From the NCBI GenBank assembly GCA_031363085.1, contig JANLTU010000011.1, forward strand, positions 1 to 21,094: DNA of 21,094 nt, read 5' to 3'. Numbering within the stretch: position 1 is the stretch's first letter; every line of letters begins with the position of its first letter. Under the pieces are notes generated by a model that ran no database searches, was not told the origin of the DNA, and saw nothing but the letters and a program-made list of their open reading frames with translations. Shown here in pieces: positions 6,627 through 15,029 of the stretch. The stretch is from UBA6921 sp031363085 (GTDB lineage Bacteria > Pseudomonadota > Gammaproteobacteria > SG8-11). The translations under genes were made by a program, and so were the position numbers.

Positions 6627-7118
6627 ATGAACACGTTTGTTAACCAGAGTAGCGGTACTAACACCTTGACGTTTGCCGAACGCGCCCTGCGCGTGGCGGT
6701 GGGTTGCGCATTCATCGGCTCGATCTTCACCACTACGGCAGTATTCGACTGGCAAGTTGTGCTGCCACTGATCGGAAGTTATGCGGTGGTGTCCGGAATG
6801 ACCGGCACGGGTATTTTACGTAGTTTTCTTGGTGATCGGTCAGCACTGTACCGTGGCACGCAGCTCGTATTGAGTATCGGCTTGATCGGCACCGTGTTTA
6901 TTGACAATACCGCACCCCTCGGCCTCATTGCGCTCTTGCCGATCATCGCGATCTACACCGCCTTGGCGGCGCTGCTGGGACAATCGCCGGTGAGCGTCGT
7001 GATACAAGCGGCAAAGGTTATCCCCCACATCGTTACATCTGGCGCAATACTGGAGACTCTGGAAACTACCGGCCGCGACACAGCGCGCAACGCTGAAACC
7101 TTGAGTCACGTTGCGTAA
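6627..7118 (+). CDS. Membrane protein with two DUF2892-like repeats (copy B)
   Basis: Paralogue of the protein at 5864, 163 aa, predicted four-helix inner-membrane protein of unknown function. Shared landmarks: FAERALRVAVGCAFIGSIF near residues 16-34 (copy A IERAVRIIAGAALIGSVF), GSYAVVSGMTG at 50-60, a second repeat LVLSIGLIGTVFIDNTAPLG at 80-99, and AALLGQSPVSVVIQ with VIPHIV near 131-136 (copy A ALLGRSPLAAMVD and AIPYIV). The N-terminal 15 residues and the tail after about 138 differ. GGAGG lies six bases before the ATG, so the start is well supported. It has its own operator-promoter and a terminator-like hairpin after it, and TCS2 follows. A role in the envelope response sensed by these kinases is plausible but inferred. 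Confidence 0.85.
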   Translation: MNTFVNQSSGTNTLTFAERALRVAVGCAFIGSIFTTTAVFDWQVVLPLIGSYAVVSGMTGTGILRSFLGDRSALYRGTQLVLSIGLIGTVFIDNTAPLGLIALLPIIAIYTALAALLGQSPVSVVIQAAKVIPHIVTSGAILETLETTGRDTARNAETLSHVA

Positions 7119-7163
7119 TCTTCTATTCGTCTATTTTCCGGCAACGACACGCGCGTTACGATA

Positions 7164-7200
7164 GCAGGCGCAAGGGCTTTACCTTGCACCTGCTTTCTTT
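7164..7200 (+). terminator. Terminator-like hairpin between DUF2892 copy B and TCS2
   Basis: 12-bp stem with one C-A mismatch (7164-7175 with 7182-7193, GCAGGcGCAAGG / CCTTGCaCCTGC), a 6-nt loop, then TTTCTTT. The T tract is interrupted, so termination may be partial and some read-through into the TCS2 regulator is possible. A weak promoter for TCS2 (TTTTCC 7134-7139, 17 bp, TACGAT 7157-7162) overlaps its upstream edge. Confidence 0.6.
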
Positions 7201-7217
7201 CGTTAGAGGGACACCGC

Positions 7218-7880
7218 ATGCGCTTGCTGTTGGTCGAAGACGACAAATTACTTGGCAAAGGAATTCATACCGGTCTGCGCCAAGCGGGATATGCGGTGGA
7301 CTGGGTAATGGACGGCGACGCCGCCGATGCCGCCATCGCACAGGAACCCTATGATTTAATGATTCTCGATTTGGGCCTACCGCGCCGCTCCGGTCTGGAC
7401 GTGCTGGACAAAGTTCGCAGCGGCGGAAAAGACCTTCCGGTGCTGATCTTGACCGCCCGCGATTCCGTCAGCGACAAAATCATCGGGCTGGATGGCGGCG
7501 CGGATGATTACATGATCAAGCCGTTCGATCTGGATGAACTGGGCGCACGCATTCGTGCGCTGCTGCGCCGCCAGGGCGGACGCCGCTCGCCACTCCTTAC
7601 CCACGGCGATATCGAGCTTGATCCCGCTGGACATTGCGTGACCAAGGCCGGCCACGTCGTCGATGTGCCGCCGCGTGAATTCGCCATCTTGCACACCCTG
7701 CTCGACAACGCCGGCCGAGTGATGTCGCGCAGTCGTCTCGAAGAAAGCCTGTATTCGTGGAAAGACGAAATCGACAGCAACGCGGTCGAAGTCCATATCC
7801 ATCATCTGCGCAAAAAACTTGGTACCGACCTGATTCGCACCATCCGCGGCGTCGGCTACATCGTGGATAAACAGCAATGA
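7218..7880 (+). CDS. OmpR-family response regulator, QseB/PmrA-like (TCS2)
   Basis: DNA-binding response regulator of 220 aa, paralogous to the one at 2542. Receiver: EDD at 7-9, phospho-acceptor D51 in ILDLGLP, T79, K101 (IKPFD). The winged helix contains PPREFAILHTLLDN, NAVEVHIHHLRKKLG and GVGYIVDKQQ. The DNA-contact helix differs from TCS1 by only a few conservative changes, so both regulators may recognise the same half-sites. The start has AGAGGG (7205-7210) upstream. The stop overlaps the kinase start by four bases (ATGA), implying translational coupling. No TAAG/TAAT array was found directly before this gene, so autoregulation is not evident here. Confidence 0.94.
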   Translation: MRLLLVEDDKLLGKGIHTGLRQAGYAVDWVMDGDAADAAIAQEPYDLMILDLGLPRRSGLDVLDKVRSGGKDLPVLILTARDSVSDKIIGLDGGADDYMIKPFDLDELGARIRALLRRQGGRRSPLLTHGDIELDPAGHCVTKAGHVVDVPPREFAILHTLLDNAGRVMSRSRLEESLYSWKDEIDSNAVEVHIHHLRKKLGTDLIRTIRGVGYIVDKQQ

Positions 7881-9301
7881 ATCCGTCCATCCGCCAACGT
7901 CTGTTATGGACTCTGCTGTCCGCCACGTTGGCCGTATGGGCCGGTACCGCAATAAAAAATTACTACGACAATCGCCACGAAATCGCCGAGCTATTCGATG
8001 CACAACTGGCGCAGTCGGCACGCGCACTACTGGCGTTGAGCGCGCACGAAATGTACGAGCAACTGGCTTATATCGCACAAAACCAGCGCCAAAGTCGTAA
8101 CATCCCGGAACACGTCACGCCGCAGGTGCATAAATATGAACAGCACTTGGCATTTCAGATCTGGTCCGGTGACGGCCAATTGATGGCGCGCTCCGACAGC
8201 GCGCCGACCGATCCACTGACCGGAGCACCGGATGTGTTCAGCGATCACGTGATCAACGGCCACCGCTGGCGTGTATACGCGCTGGTCGACACCGAAAAAA
8301 ACCTGCAAGTGCAGGTCGGCGAACACTACGATCAGCGCGAACAATTAAGCGACGACGTGGCACTTCGTTTGCTGGCGGCGGTGGTGTTGTCGCTGCCAGT
8401 GCTGGCACTGATGATCTGGTTCGGCGTCAGTTATGCGATCCGCCCGCTCAATCGTGTGACGCGCGCTGTCGCGGCGCGCAAGCTCGACAATTTGGAAGCC
8501 ATCGACAACCGTCGCGTGCCCAAGGAAACCCGACCACTGGTGGACGCACTGAACGACTTGTTTGCGCGCTTGCAAACGGCACTCGACGACATTCTGCATT
8601 TCACCGCCGATGCCGCGCATGAACTGCGCACCCCGCTGGCGGCGTTGAAAACCCATGCACAAGTGGCGTTGCGCGCCGACGACGAAGCCACACGCAGCGA
8701 TGCATTACGCGAATTGATTTACGGTGTGGACCGCGCCACCTCACTGGTGGAGCAGTTATTGACATTAGCGCGGCTCGACCCGGAAGCCACCCACCTCAGC
8801 AATGAAACCGCCATCCTGCAAGATATTGCCCAAGGCGTACTGTCGGAGTTAGCCACCGACGCGGTTAAAAAAGAAATCGACATCAGCCTGGACGCGCATT
8901 GTCGCGGCATCGTCACCGGCAAACAGGTCATGCTGACGATCCTGGTACGCAATCTGGTGGAAAATGCGATCCGCTACACCCCCAGAAATGGACAGGTTGA
9001 GGTCAGCGTGTTCGAAGATCAGCAGGATATTGTGCTGCGCGTGTCCGACAGCGGCGCGGGCATTCCAGTAGACGAGCGCGAAAAAATCTTTAAACGCTTT
9101 TATCGCGTGCTTGGCAGCAACGCGCCGGGCAGCGGCCTGGGCTTGTCCATCGTGCAACGCATTACAGAAATTCACCGCGCCCGCATCGTATTGGGCGAAT
9201 CGAAATACGGTGGCTTGCAGTTCGACGTGCATTTGCATGCGGCGGCCGGCATGGTGCAGGATTTTACCGAAGCGGAACAGGCGTTCGCACGACAAGGCTA
9301 A
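7877..9301 (+). CDS. Sensor histidine kinase, QseC/PmrB-like (TCS2)
   Basis: Inner-membrane sensor kinase of 474 aa and presumed partner of the regulator whose gene it overlaps. TM1 (about 10-28), periplasmic region (30-162), TM2 (about 164-186), HAMP-like linker, H248 in ADAAHELRTPLAAL, N-box N359/N363 in RNLVENAIRYTP, G1 DSGAGIP (391-397), F-box FKRFYR (405-410), G2 GSGLGLSIV (418-426). The numbering is the same as in the TCS1 kinase through H248, which shows how recent or how constrained the duplication is. The periplasmic stretch around 56-90 and the C-terminal extension (about 455-474) are specific to this copy, so the two kinases may sense different cues. All catalytic motifs are intact. 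Confidence 0.94.
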   Translation: MNPSIRQRLLWTLLSATLAVWAGTAIKNYYDNRHEIAELFDAQLAQSARALLALSAHEMYEQLAYIAQNQRQSRNIPEHVTPQVHKYEQHLAFQIWSGDGQLMARSDSAPTDPLTGAPDVFSDHVINGHRWRVYALVDTEKNLQVQVGEHYDQREQLSDDVALRLLAAVVLSLPVLALMIWFGVSYAIRPLNRVTRAVAARKLDNLEAIDNRRVPKETRPLVDALNDLFARLQTALDDILHFTADAAHELRTPLAALKTHAQVALRADDEATRSDALRELIYGVDRATSLVEQLLTLARLDPEATHLSNETAILQDIAQGVLSELATDAVKKEIDISLDAHCRGIVTGKQVMLTILVRNLVENAIRYTPRNGQVEVSVFEDQQDIVLRVSDSGAGIPVDEREKIFKRFYRVLGSNAPGSGLGLSIVQRITEIHRARIVLGESKYGGLQFDVHLHAAAGMVQDFTEAEQAFARQG

Positions 9302-9316
9302 GTGCTGAATTCAAGC

Positions 9317-9331
9317 GTGCGCTTCGCGCAC
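9317..9331. terminator. Short GC hairpin between convergent genes
   Basis: GTGCGC-TTC-GCGCAC forms a 6-bp stem in the 47-bp gap between the TCS2 kinase and the ankyrin gene. There is no T tract on either side, so intrinsic termination is doubtful. Confidence 0.25.
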
Positions 9332-9348
9332 ACCTACATTTAACATTG

Positions 9349-9834
9349 TCACTTCTTCTTCCCCTTCCCTTTTTTTCCGCCTTCGATTTCAGCGCCAGCT
9401 TTGGCGAGGATGTCGACAATGCTTTTGTAATCTTTGCTTTGCGCGTTCTTCGCTGCGGAAATGCCATTGCTGGTTTTCGCATTCACATCAGCGCCGCTGG
9501 CAATCAACGCCCGCACTACTTCCTCTTTTCCGGAAAACGCGCCATTAATTAAAGCTGTGGCGCCTTGCTTGTCCTTGGCGTTCACATCGGCACCGGCGGC
9601 CAGCAACATCTTCACTATGTTCTCGTTCCCGAAATAACTCGCGCCCATCAATGCGGTGCGTCCCTGCGCGTTGGCGGTGTTGATATCCGCGCCTTCAGCA
9701 ATGAATTTTTGTACCTCCTCGATACGTCCTTCCCACGCGGCGCGCAGCAAATCTTCGTTTTTCCCCACCGCCATGGCAACATTGGTAAACGACACCAATA
9801 TAACGAACAGCACGCATTCAACACATCGAAGCAT
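9349..9834 (-). CDS. Exported ankyrin-repeat protein
   Basis: Protein of 161 aa with a predicted signal peptide (1-22, cleavage after AMA) followed by about four ankyrin repeats: 26-55, 56-88 (GRTALMGASYFGNENIVKML), 89-121 (GATALINGAFSGKEEVVRAL) and a divergent last one (122-150). Each repeat ends with the typical GADxN turn. The C-terminus is a lysine-rich tail (GGKKGKGKKK). It should be periplasmic and act by protein binding; the partner is unknown. Small periplasmic ankyrin proteins such as AnkB of Pseudomonas are linked to oxidative protection, but nothing here shows that role. It lies 37 bp downstream of the EAL-HDOD gene on the same strand, so the two are probably co-transcribed, and it is convergent with TCS2. 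Confidence 0.85.
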   Translation of the reverse strand: MLRCVECVLFVILVSFTNVAMAVGKNEDLLRAAWEGRIEEVQKFIAEGADINTANAQGRTALMGASYFGNENIVKMLLAAGADVNAKDKQGATALINGAFSGKEEVVRALIASGADVNAKTSNGISAAKNAQSKDYKSIVDILAKAGAEIEGGKKGKGKKK

Positions 9835-9871
9835 AATTGATTAACCTGACCTGATCTTTAGTCGAAACCCG

Positions 9872-11119
9872 TCACTTCGTACTCAACTGCTGCGCCGCCT
9901 CGCGCGACCACTGCACCGCCTCAAGATAACTCTCACGCAGTTGCGCCGGCGCGACGCCCGTTACAGCGATTTGATCCCAGTCGGCTTGCTCATACGCAAT
10001 CACTGCGGCGAGCACCTTGCCGATGATACCGCCGCGTTCGAGCAAGGCTTGATTCAACTCGTCAGCCAGTGACAATTGCGGAATCAATTCGGTAAACGGC
10101 TTGTCAATCAAGGCATCCAGCGTCGAAAATAAACCGACGGTAAAATATGCATCGAGATTCGATGCACCGAGCTGTTTAGCCAGTAGTTGACAATATTTCG
10201 CCCGTTGTAACGAGATCACGAACAGCTCACGCGGCTTGTTGTCGATGCTGGTGAGCACGATTAATGTGGCCCAGTCTTTTATCTTCTTGATGCCCAACAA
10301 CACCAGGGCATGACGCAGTGACTCAACTTTTTGTCGCATTCCATACTGCGCGGAATTGATTACGCGCAGTAATTTGTAACTCAAGCTCACGTCACTGCTG
10401 ATGGTCCGTTCCAGCGTGTTCATTTGAATATCCGGATCATTAAGCTCGGCCAGCAGTTTGAGTAGTTGTAACCGATTCGCGGGCAGGGTTGCGCCGGTCA
10501 CGATTTGCGGACGACATAGAAAATAGCCTTGGAAATATTGAAATCCCAGGCGTTTGCACTGATCAAACATCTCCTGTGTTTCGATTTTCTCCGCCAGTAA
10601 TTTCAGTTTGTAGGGTAGCAATTGCGCCACCTGTTTGCGCAGATCGCCCAGCTTCGCATCCAGCACATCGAGCTTTACGATGCTCGCCAATTTCAGTAAC
10701 GGCTTGGTTTTTTCGCTGTAAACATAGTCGTCCAGCGCAATGACATAGCCGGCGCGCGACAAGCGTTGCAGCGCGGCGATCATTTTCTCGTCGACTTCGA
10801 CATGTTCGAGCACTTCGAGCACGACTTTTTCCTGCGCAAATGGAATCGGGTAATCACCGAGCAAAAATGCACCCGGCATGTTGATGTAGGCCAGTTTGTC
10901 GCCGACCAGATTACTGATACCGATTTCCATGAATGCATTGACGATCACCTGCGACGTCGCCTGGTCGTGATCCACAACATTGGCCTGCTGCGCGTTGTTA
11001 CGCCGAAATAACAGCTCATACGCCACCACGTCCATATTGCGGTCGAAGATCGGTTGTCGTGCGACCAGAGTTTCTGAAGTAGCGGATGTCGTCAATTTGT
11101 TGACCGGCGGTGCATTCAT
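9872..11119 (-). CDS. EAL-HDOD (YuxH-like) signalling protein
   Basis: Cytoplasmic two-domain protein of 415 aa with an N-terminal EAL-type cyclic-di-GMP domain (about 18-205) and a C-terminal HDOD domain (about 215-400). In the EAL part the signature reads YELLFR instead of EAL. Other conserved positions can be seen (N80, the LEVLE segment at 101-105, DD at 130-131, K149, FQGY at 196-199), so activity cannot be excluded. The HDOD part contains the NSAQYG motif and the LLGIKKIKDWATL helix. I chose the ATG at 11119 (MNAPPVNK); a GTG at 11191 would add 24 residues that do not resemble the family, and no ribosome site precedes it. The ankyrin gene follows in the same direction, and the DUF1631 gene is divergent. 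Confidence 0.87.
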   Translation of the reverse strand: MNAPPVNKLTTSATSETLVARQPIFDRNMDVVAYELLFRRNNAQQANVVDHDQATSQVIVNAFMEIGISNLVGDKLAYINMPGAFLLGDYPIPFAQEKVVLEVLEHVEVDEKMIAALQRLSRAGYVIALDDYVYSEKTKPLLKLASIVKLDVLDAKLGDLRKQVAQLLPYKLKLLAEKIETQEMFDQCKRLGFQYFQGYFLCRPQIVTGATLPANRLQLLKLLAELNDPDIQMNTLERTISSDVSLSYKLLRVINSAQYGMRQKVESLRHALVLLGIKKIKDWATLIVLTSIDNKPRELFVISLQRAKYCQLLAKQLGASNLDAYFTVGLFSTLDALIDKPFTELIPQLSLADELNQALLERGGIIGKVLAAVIAYEQADWDQIAVTGVAPAQLRESYLEAVQWSREAAQQLSTK

Positions 11120-11333
11120 ACAACTCGCAACAGCAATGAATGGAGATGCACTGTTTATCGTCCAAGACGAGCAGTGCTTAAATTTCGTCACGCCATGAAC
11201 CAGTTCGCAAAATCGCGGCTGAATGCGACCACCAACACAGGTGATCTGCCGTCACTATCACGGCACTTATCTTAAAAAGTTGGGAATATTGCGATCAACA
11301 GAAGATTTTGACGTTGGGATTCAGGAGGCACGT

Positions 11334-13679
11334 ATGAGCAATAACAAAGTCGTTGCATTCGCCGCAAAGGCATCTGAATTTGCGCAAGCCACCAGCTTGA
11401 GCAAACAACTTAAAGTCACGACCGCCGAACATTTGCAGAAATTATTTCAGCAGATGTTCGATCACCTCGACGATTTTCTATTTGACCGTGCCGATAAGGG
11501 CATGTCGGGCGACGACCAGAATATTTACTTCGAGGCCATGCGTCATCTGCGCCTGAAGAAGAAGGCGATGCAGGATGTTTTTCTCGCCAAGTTCGCCACC
11601 GGCTTCAACGAAGCCATCAAAGGTGCGGAAAAATCCCCAACTTTAAACGCGTTCACCAAAGACGCACTGGATAATTTGCTGCTGGTCAACGATGACGAAC
11701 TGGAAGAATCGTTGGCGGTCTCCAACATGGTTGCCAAAGCACGCAGTCTGCACAAAGAACAACTGTTCGCACTCGAACAGCGTTGCAAAGCAATTTTCAA
11801 CGACACCCGCGACATCACCGCCGACAATCTTCCGATTGGGCCAGGCGTTATCTGTAACGCATTTAAAGGCGCGGTGAAAATTCTTGATGTTGAAGTCAAG
11901 ATCAAACTGATCGCATACAAGCTGCTGGATCGCTATCTGGTGCAAGAGTTGAGCACCTGTTACTACACGCTCAACAAGCTACTGGCCGATGCCGGTGTGT
12001 TGCCGACCATACGCTTGCACATTCCGCATGCGCCCGCCGGTGACACACGTGCGCGGCACGCAGGGCCCGCTGCGCCGAGCCACGCGCCCATGTCAACGTC
12101 TTATGCGCCGGCAGGAACTTCGTCTCAACCCGGCCCCATACAGACCGAAGTGTTCGATACGCTGCAACACCTGCTAATGGCCCAGCGCAACCTGCCCGGC
12201 CACGCACCCGGCAGCGGATTCGACGCACGCGCAGTAAACCACGACGGTACGGCGCAAAACGCCGGGGCCTACGACACTCCCAAAGTGCTGGTCGCGTTGT
12301 CGGCACTGCAAAACGAATCCTCGACTGACCTGAGAGAATTGAAAAGCAAGGACGAGATTGCCAGCTATCTGAAAAACACCATCGTCTCGCACTTGTCGGC
12401 GAATAATCCGCAAGCCGCCAAAAATATCAACCAAATCGATGCCGACACCATCGACATCGTGACCCTATTATTCGATTTCATTCTGGACGACAAGTCGCTG
12501 CCGGACGCGTTTAAAGCACTGATCGCGCGGTTGCAAATTCCGGTGCTAAAAATCGCTATTGTCGACAAAACATTTTTTTCGAAAAAGAACCACCCGGTGC
12601 GCCGCTTGTTGAATGAGCTGGCGCGCGCCGGTATCGGCTGGAATGAAGCGCGTGACGGCTACCAAGATCCGTTGTATCTGAAAGTTGCGTCGGTCGTGCA
12701 CACGATCCTCGCCGAGTTCAGCAACGATGCCAGCCTGATTCTCGATTTACTGAGCGATTTCAACGCGTTTATCGAGGCGGAAAAAAGTCAACGTCGCGTC
12801 GCCGAACAACGGCTGGCCGCCGCCAAGGAAACCGTCGCGCATGAAATTGAAAAGCGCATTGCGGAACCCGAACTGCCGTATTCGATCCGCAGCTTCATGA
12901 CCACCGCATGGAAAGACGTGCTGACGCTCATCCACACCCGCGACGGCAACGAGGGCATGGCATGGAAAGCCGCGCTGCAACTTGCCGATGATTTAGTCTG
13001 GAGCGTGCAGCCAAAGCTACTGGGCAAGCAAAAAACGCGCTTGATTCAAGTCATTCCTAAAATCTTGAATGGACTACAAGACGGCTTGATGCTGATCTCC
13101 TATCCGCGTTTGGACCGAGAGCGTTTGATGCTTGAACTTGAACGCCTGCATTTGGCCAGTTTGAAGGGCGACCAGGGCCGCAGCGCGGCAACCACAGACA
13201 AATCCGACAGCAATACGATGCCACCGGAACAAGCAAAAAATTCCATCGACCAGTTGATCGATGACCTAAGTACTGTACCTACGCTGATGGAAGACATCGT
13301 GCTGCAGGACAGATCTTCAATGCACGTCATCGAAGAGGCGCCTGGTTTTGATGAATACACCGATTTCGTAACCGAATTGAAAGTCGGTGTCTGGGTCGAA
13401 TTCCTTCAAGACAACCTGAAAACCGTGCGCGGCAAACTCGCCTGGAAGAGTGAAGTGCTGGGCGAATACACTTTCGTGGACCGCATGTATAAGGTCGTGG
13501 CGGACAAGTCGACACAGGAGCTGGCAGCAGATTTTCGCAATATGCGCGCCTCCGTCGTCGAAGAAGTGCCCCTGCTTGACCGCGCGCTGGATGCGGTAAT
13601 TAAAGGTTTGAAACGCTATTCCGGTGGCAGCGCCGCCAAAGACGATGCGCTGGAAATCACCGAGCTGCATACCTTATAA
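11334..13679 (+). CDS. DUF1631 family protein
   Basis: Large soluble protein of 781 aa assigned to DUF1631, a proteobacterial family without a settled function (sometimes mislabelled thymidine phosphorylase). It is mostly helical, with a family-like N-terminal block (LFQQMFDHLDDFLFDRADKG and QNIYFEAMRHLRLKK), a low-complexity Pro/Ala/Ser linker around 225-310 (APAGDTRARHAGPAAP), a helical middle (about 350-640) and a C-terminal block (about 680-765: VGVWVEFLQDN, LAWKSEVLGEYTFVDRM) that recalls the beta-barrel region some authors compare with PilZ. The ATG at 11334 is chosen because AGGAGG (11323-11328) is correctly spaced; the open frame continues upstream to 11223 without support. It is divergent from the EAL-HDOD gene, which suggests but does not prove a cyclic-di-GMP link. 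Confidence 0.85.
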   Translation: MSNNKVVAFAAKASEFAQATSLSKQLKVTTAEHLQKLFQQMFDHLDDFLFDRADKGMSGDDQNIYFEAMRHLRLKKKAMQDVFLAKFATGFNEAIKGAEKSPTLNAFTKDALDNLLLVNDDELEESLAVSNMVAKARSLHKEQLFALEQRCKAIFNDTRDITADNLPIGPGVICNAFKGAVKILDVEVKIKLIAYKLLDRYLVQELSTCYYTLNKLLADAGVLPTIRLHIPHAPAGDTRARHAGPAAPSHAPMSTSYAPAGTSSQPGPIQTEVFDTLQHLLMAQRNLPGHAPGSGFDARAVNHDGTAQNAGAYDTPKVLVALSALQNESSTDLRELKSKDEIASYLKNTIVSHLSANNPQAAKNINQIDADTIDIVTLLFDFILDDKSLPDAFKALIARLQIPVLKIAIVDKTFFSKKNHPVRRLLNELARAGIGWNEARDGYQDPLYLKVASVVHTILAEFSNDASLILDLLSDFNAFIEAEKSQRRVAEQRLAAAKETVAHEIEKRIAEPELPYSIRSFMTTAWKDVLTLIHTRDGNEGMAWKAALQLADDLVWSVQPKLLGKQKTRLIQVIPKILNGLQDGLMLISYPRLDRERLMLELERLHLASLKGDQGRSAATTDKSDSNTMPPEQAKNSIDQLIDDLSTVPTLMEDIVLQDRSSMHVIEEAPGFDEYTDFVTELKVGVWVEFLQDNLKTVRGKLAWKSEVLGEYTFVDRMYKVVADKSTQELAADFRNMRASVVEEVPLLDRALDAVIKGLKRYSGGSAAKDDALEITELHTL

Positions 13680-13723
13680 CGTTTAAACGAATACGGGCGG
13701 AAGATCGCAGACAGTGCGGGCGT

Positions 13724-13781
13724 AAAACAATGCTCCAGTCTCCCTACCACGCAGGCTTTGTGTCGGGGAGGGAATTGTTTT
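13724..13781. terminator. Likely bidirectional terminator between DUF1631 and argJ
   Basis: Outer stem AAAACAAT (13724-13731) pairs with ATTGTTTT (13774-13781), and inner stem CTCCC (13740-13744) pairs with GGGAG (13766-13770). The T-rich arm follows the hairpin on plus, and the A-rich arm gives T on minus, fitting the convergent genes on both sides. Confidence 0.6.
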
Positions 13782-13796
13782 AAGGCTACTTTAGAG

Positions 13797-15014
13797 TCAG
13801 GTGCGGTATTCGGCATTGATACGCACGTAGTCGTAGGAGAAATCGCAGGTCCACACGCGTGCGGTGTGGTGGCCACGCGCGAGATTCACGCGGATGGTGA
13901 TTTCTTCTTGCTGCATGACGCGCTGACCGTGCGCTTCCTGATAATCCGGCGCGCGTCCGCCATTGCGAACGATGCAGACGTCGTCGAGGAAAATCGTCAA
14001 GACGTTTAAGTCAAGCTCAGCCACTCCGGCGCGGCCTACTGCGGCCAGAATACGCCCCCAATTGGGATCGCTGGCGAAGAACGCGGTTTTAACCAACGGC
14101 GAGTGGGCGACAGTGTAGGCAACTTGCCGCCCCTCGGTCACGCTGCTTGCTTGGTTAATTTCCACGGTAATGAACTTGGTGGCACCCTCACCGTCGCGCA
14201 CCACGGCTTGCGCGAGTTGCTCGCAGACTTCGCGCACAGCGGTGCACAGTTCGCGGTAAATTGGGCTCATGCCAGTCAGCGGCGCATGCTGCACCCGGCC
14301 AGTAGCAACCAACATACAAGCGTCGTTGGTTGAAGTGTCGCCGTCCACCGTGATGCTGTTGAATGACGTTGCCACCGCGTCAGCTAAACACTGCTGCAAC
14401 AAGGCTTGCGACACCCCCGCATCGGTTGCGACGAAGGCCAGCATGGTGGCCATGTCGGGCCGGATCATGCCGGAACCTTTGGCAATGCCAGTCACTGTGA
14501 GGGTCACCCCGTCGACGCTAAATTGTCGCGATGCGCCCTTGGGCACGATATCGGTGGTCATGATCGCGTGGGCCGCATCTTCCCAGCCGCGCTCGGTGAG
14601 ATTCGAGCGCGCGTCGGGCAAGCCCTGCATGATCTTGCCAACCGGCAGCGGCTCGCCGATCACACCGGTGGAAAACGGCAACACTGCGCTGGGCGCGCAA
14701 TCGACCAGTTGACCCAGCGCTGCGCAACAGGCGCGTGCATCGGCTAGGCCGGCCTCACCGGTGCCGGCGTTGGCGTTACCGGTATTGACAATAAACCAGC
14801 GCGGTGCGCACTGGGCGAGATGTTGCTTGGCCAGCACTACCGGCGCGGCGCAAAACGCGTTGCGGGTAAATACAGCGACGCCGGTAGAACCCGCCGCCAG
14901 CTCCATCAAGGCCAGATCACGCCGCCCCGGCTTTTTGATACCGGTGCAGGCGACACCCCAGCGCACCCCTGCAACCGGAAGCAAAGCAGGCAGTTCTTTG
15001 AGTCCAACCGGCAT
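13797..15014 (-). CDS. argJ: ArgJ glutamate N-acetyltransferase / amino-acid acetyltransferase
   Basis: Arginine biosynthesis enzyme, 405 aa, that transfers the acetyl group from N-acetylornithine to glutamate; some members also use acetyl-CoA, and sequence alone does not settle whether this one is bifunctional. It is made as a proenzyme that cuts itself before a threonine: KGSGMIRPDMATML contains that site, with T190 as the new N-terminal nucleophile. NTGNANAGTG (77-86) and the VDGDTSTND segment are also characteristic, and the end (INAEYRT) matches family members. The start codon lies 15 bp after the secA stop on the same strand, so it is probably expressed as secA-argJ. No strong ribosome site was seen before the ATG, consistent with translational coupling. 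Confidence 0.96.
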   Translation of the reverse strand: MPVGLKELPALLPVAGVRWGVACTGIKKPGRRDLALMELAAGSTGVAVFTRNAFCAAPVVLAKQHLAQCAPRWFIVNTGNANAGTGEAGLADARACCAALGQLVDCAPSAVLPFSTGVIGEPLPVGKIMQGLPDARSNLTERGWEDAAHAIMTTDIVPKGASRQFSVDGVTLTVTGIAKGSGMIRPDMATMLAFVATDAGVSQALLQQCLADAVATSFNSITVDGDTSTNDACMLVATGRVQHAPLTGMSPIYRELCTAVREVCEQLAQAVVRDGEGATKFITVEINQASSVTEGRQVAYTVAHSPLVKTAFFASDPNWGRILAAVGRAGVAELDLNVLTIFLDDVCIVRNGGRAPDYQEAHGQRVMQQEEITIRVNLARGHHTARVWTCDFSYDYVRINAEYRT

Positions 15015-15029
15015 AGCTGCAGCGACCTG

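Noticed and set aside
11120..11191. GTG-started extension of the EAL-HDOD protein
   Set aside because: The 24 extra residues do not match the family and lack a ribosome site; ATG at 11119 fits better.
11279..11296. Sigma-54-like promoter before the DUF1631 gene
   Set aside because: The GG and GC elements are not 10 bp apart, so the essential spacing is missing.
11223..11333. Upstream extension of the DUF1631 protein
   Set aside because: A well-spaced AGGAGG precedes the ATG at 11334 and the extension has no recognisable content.
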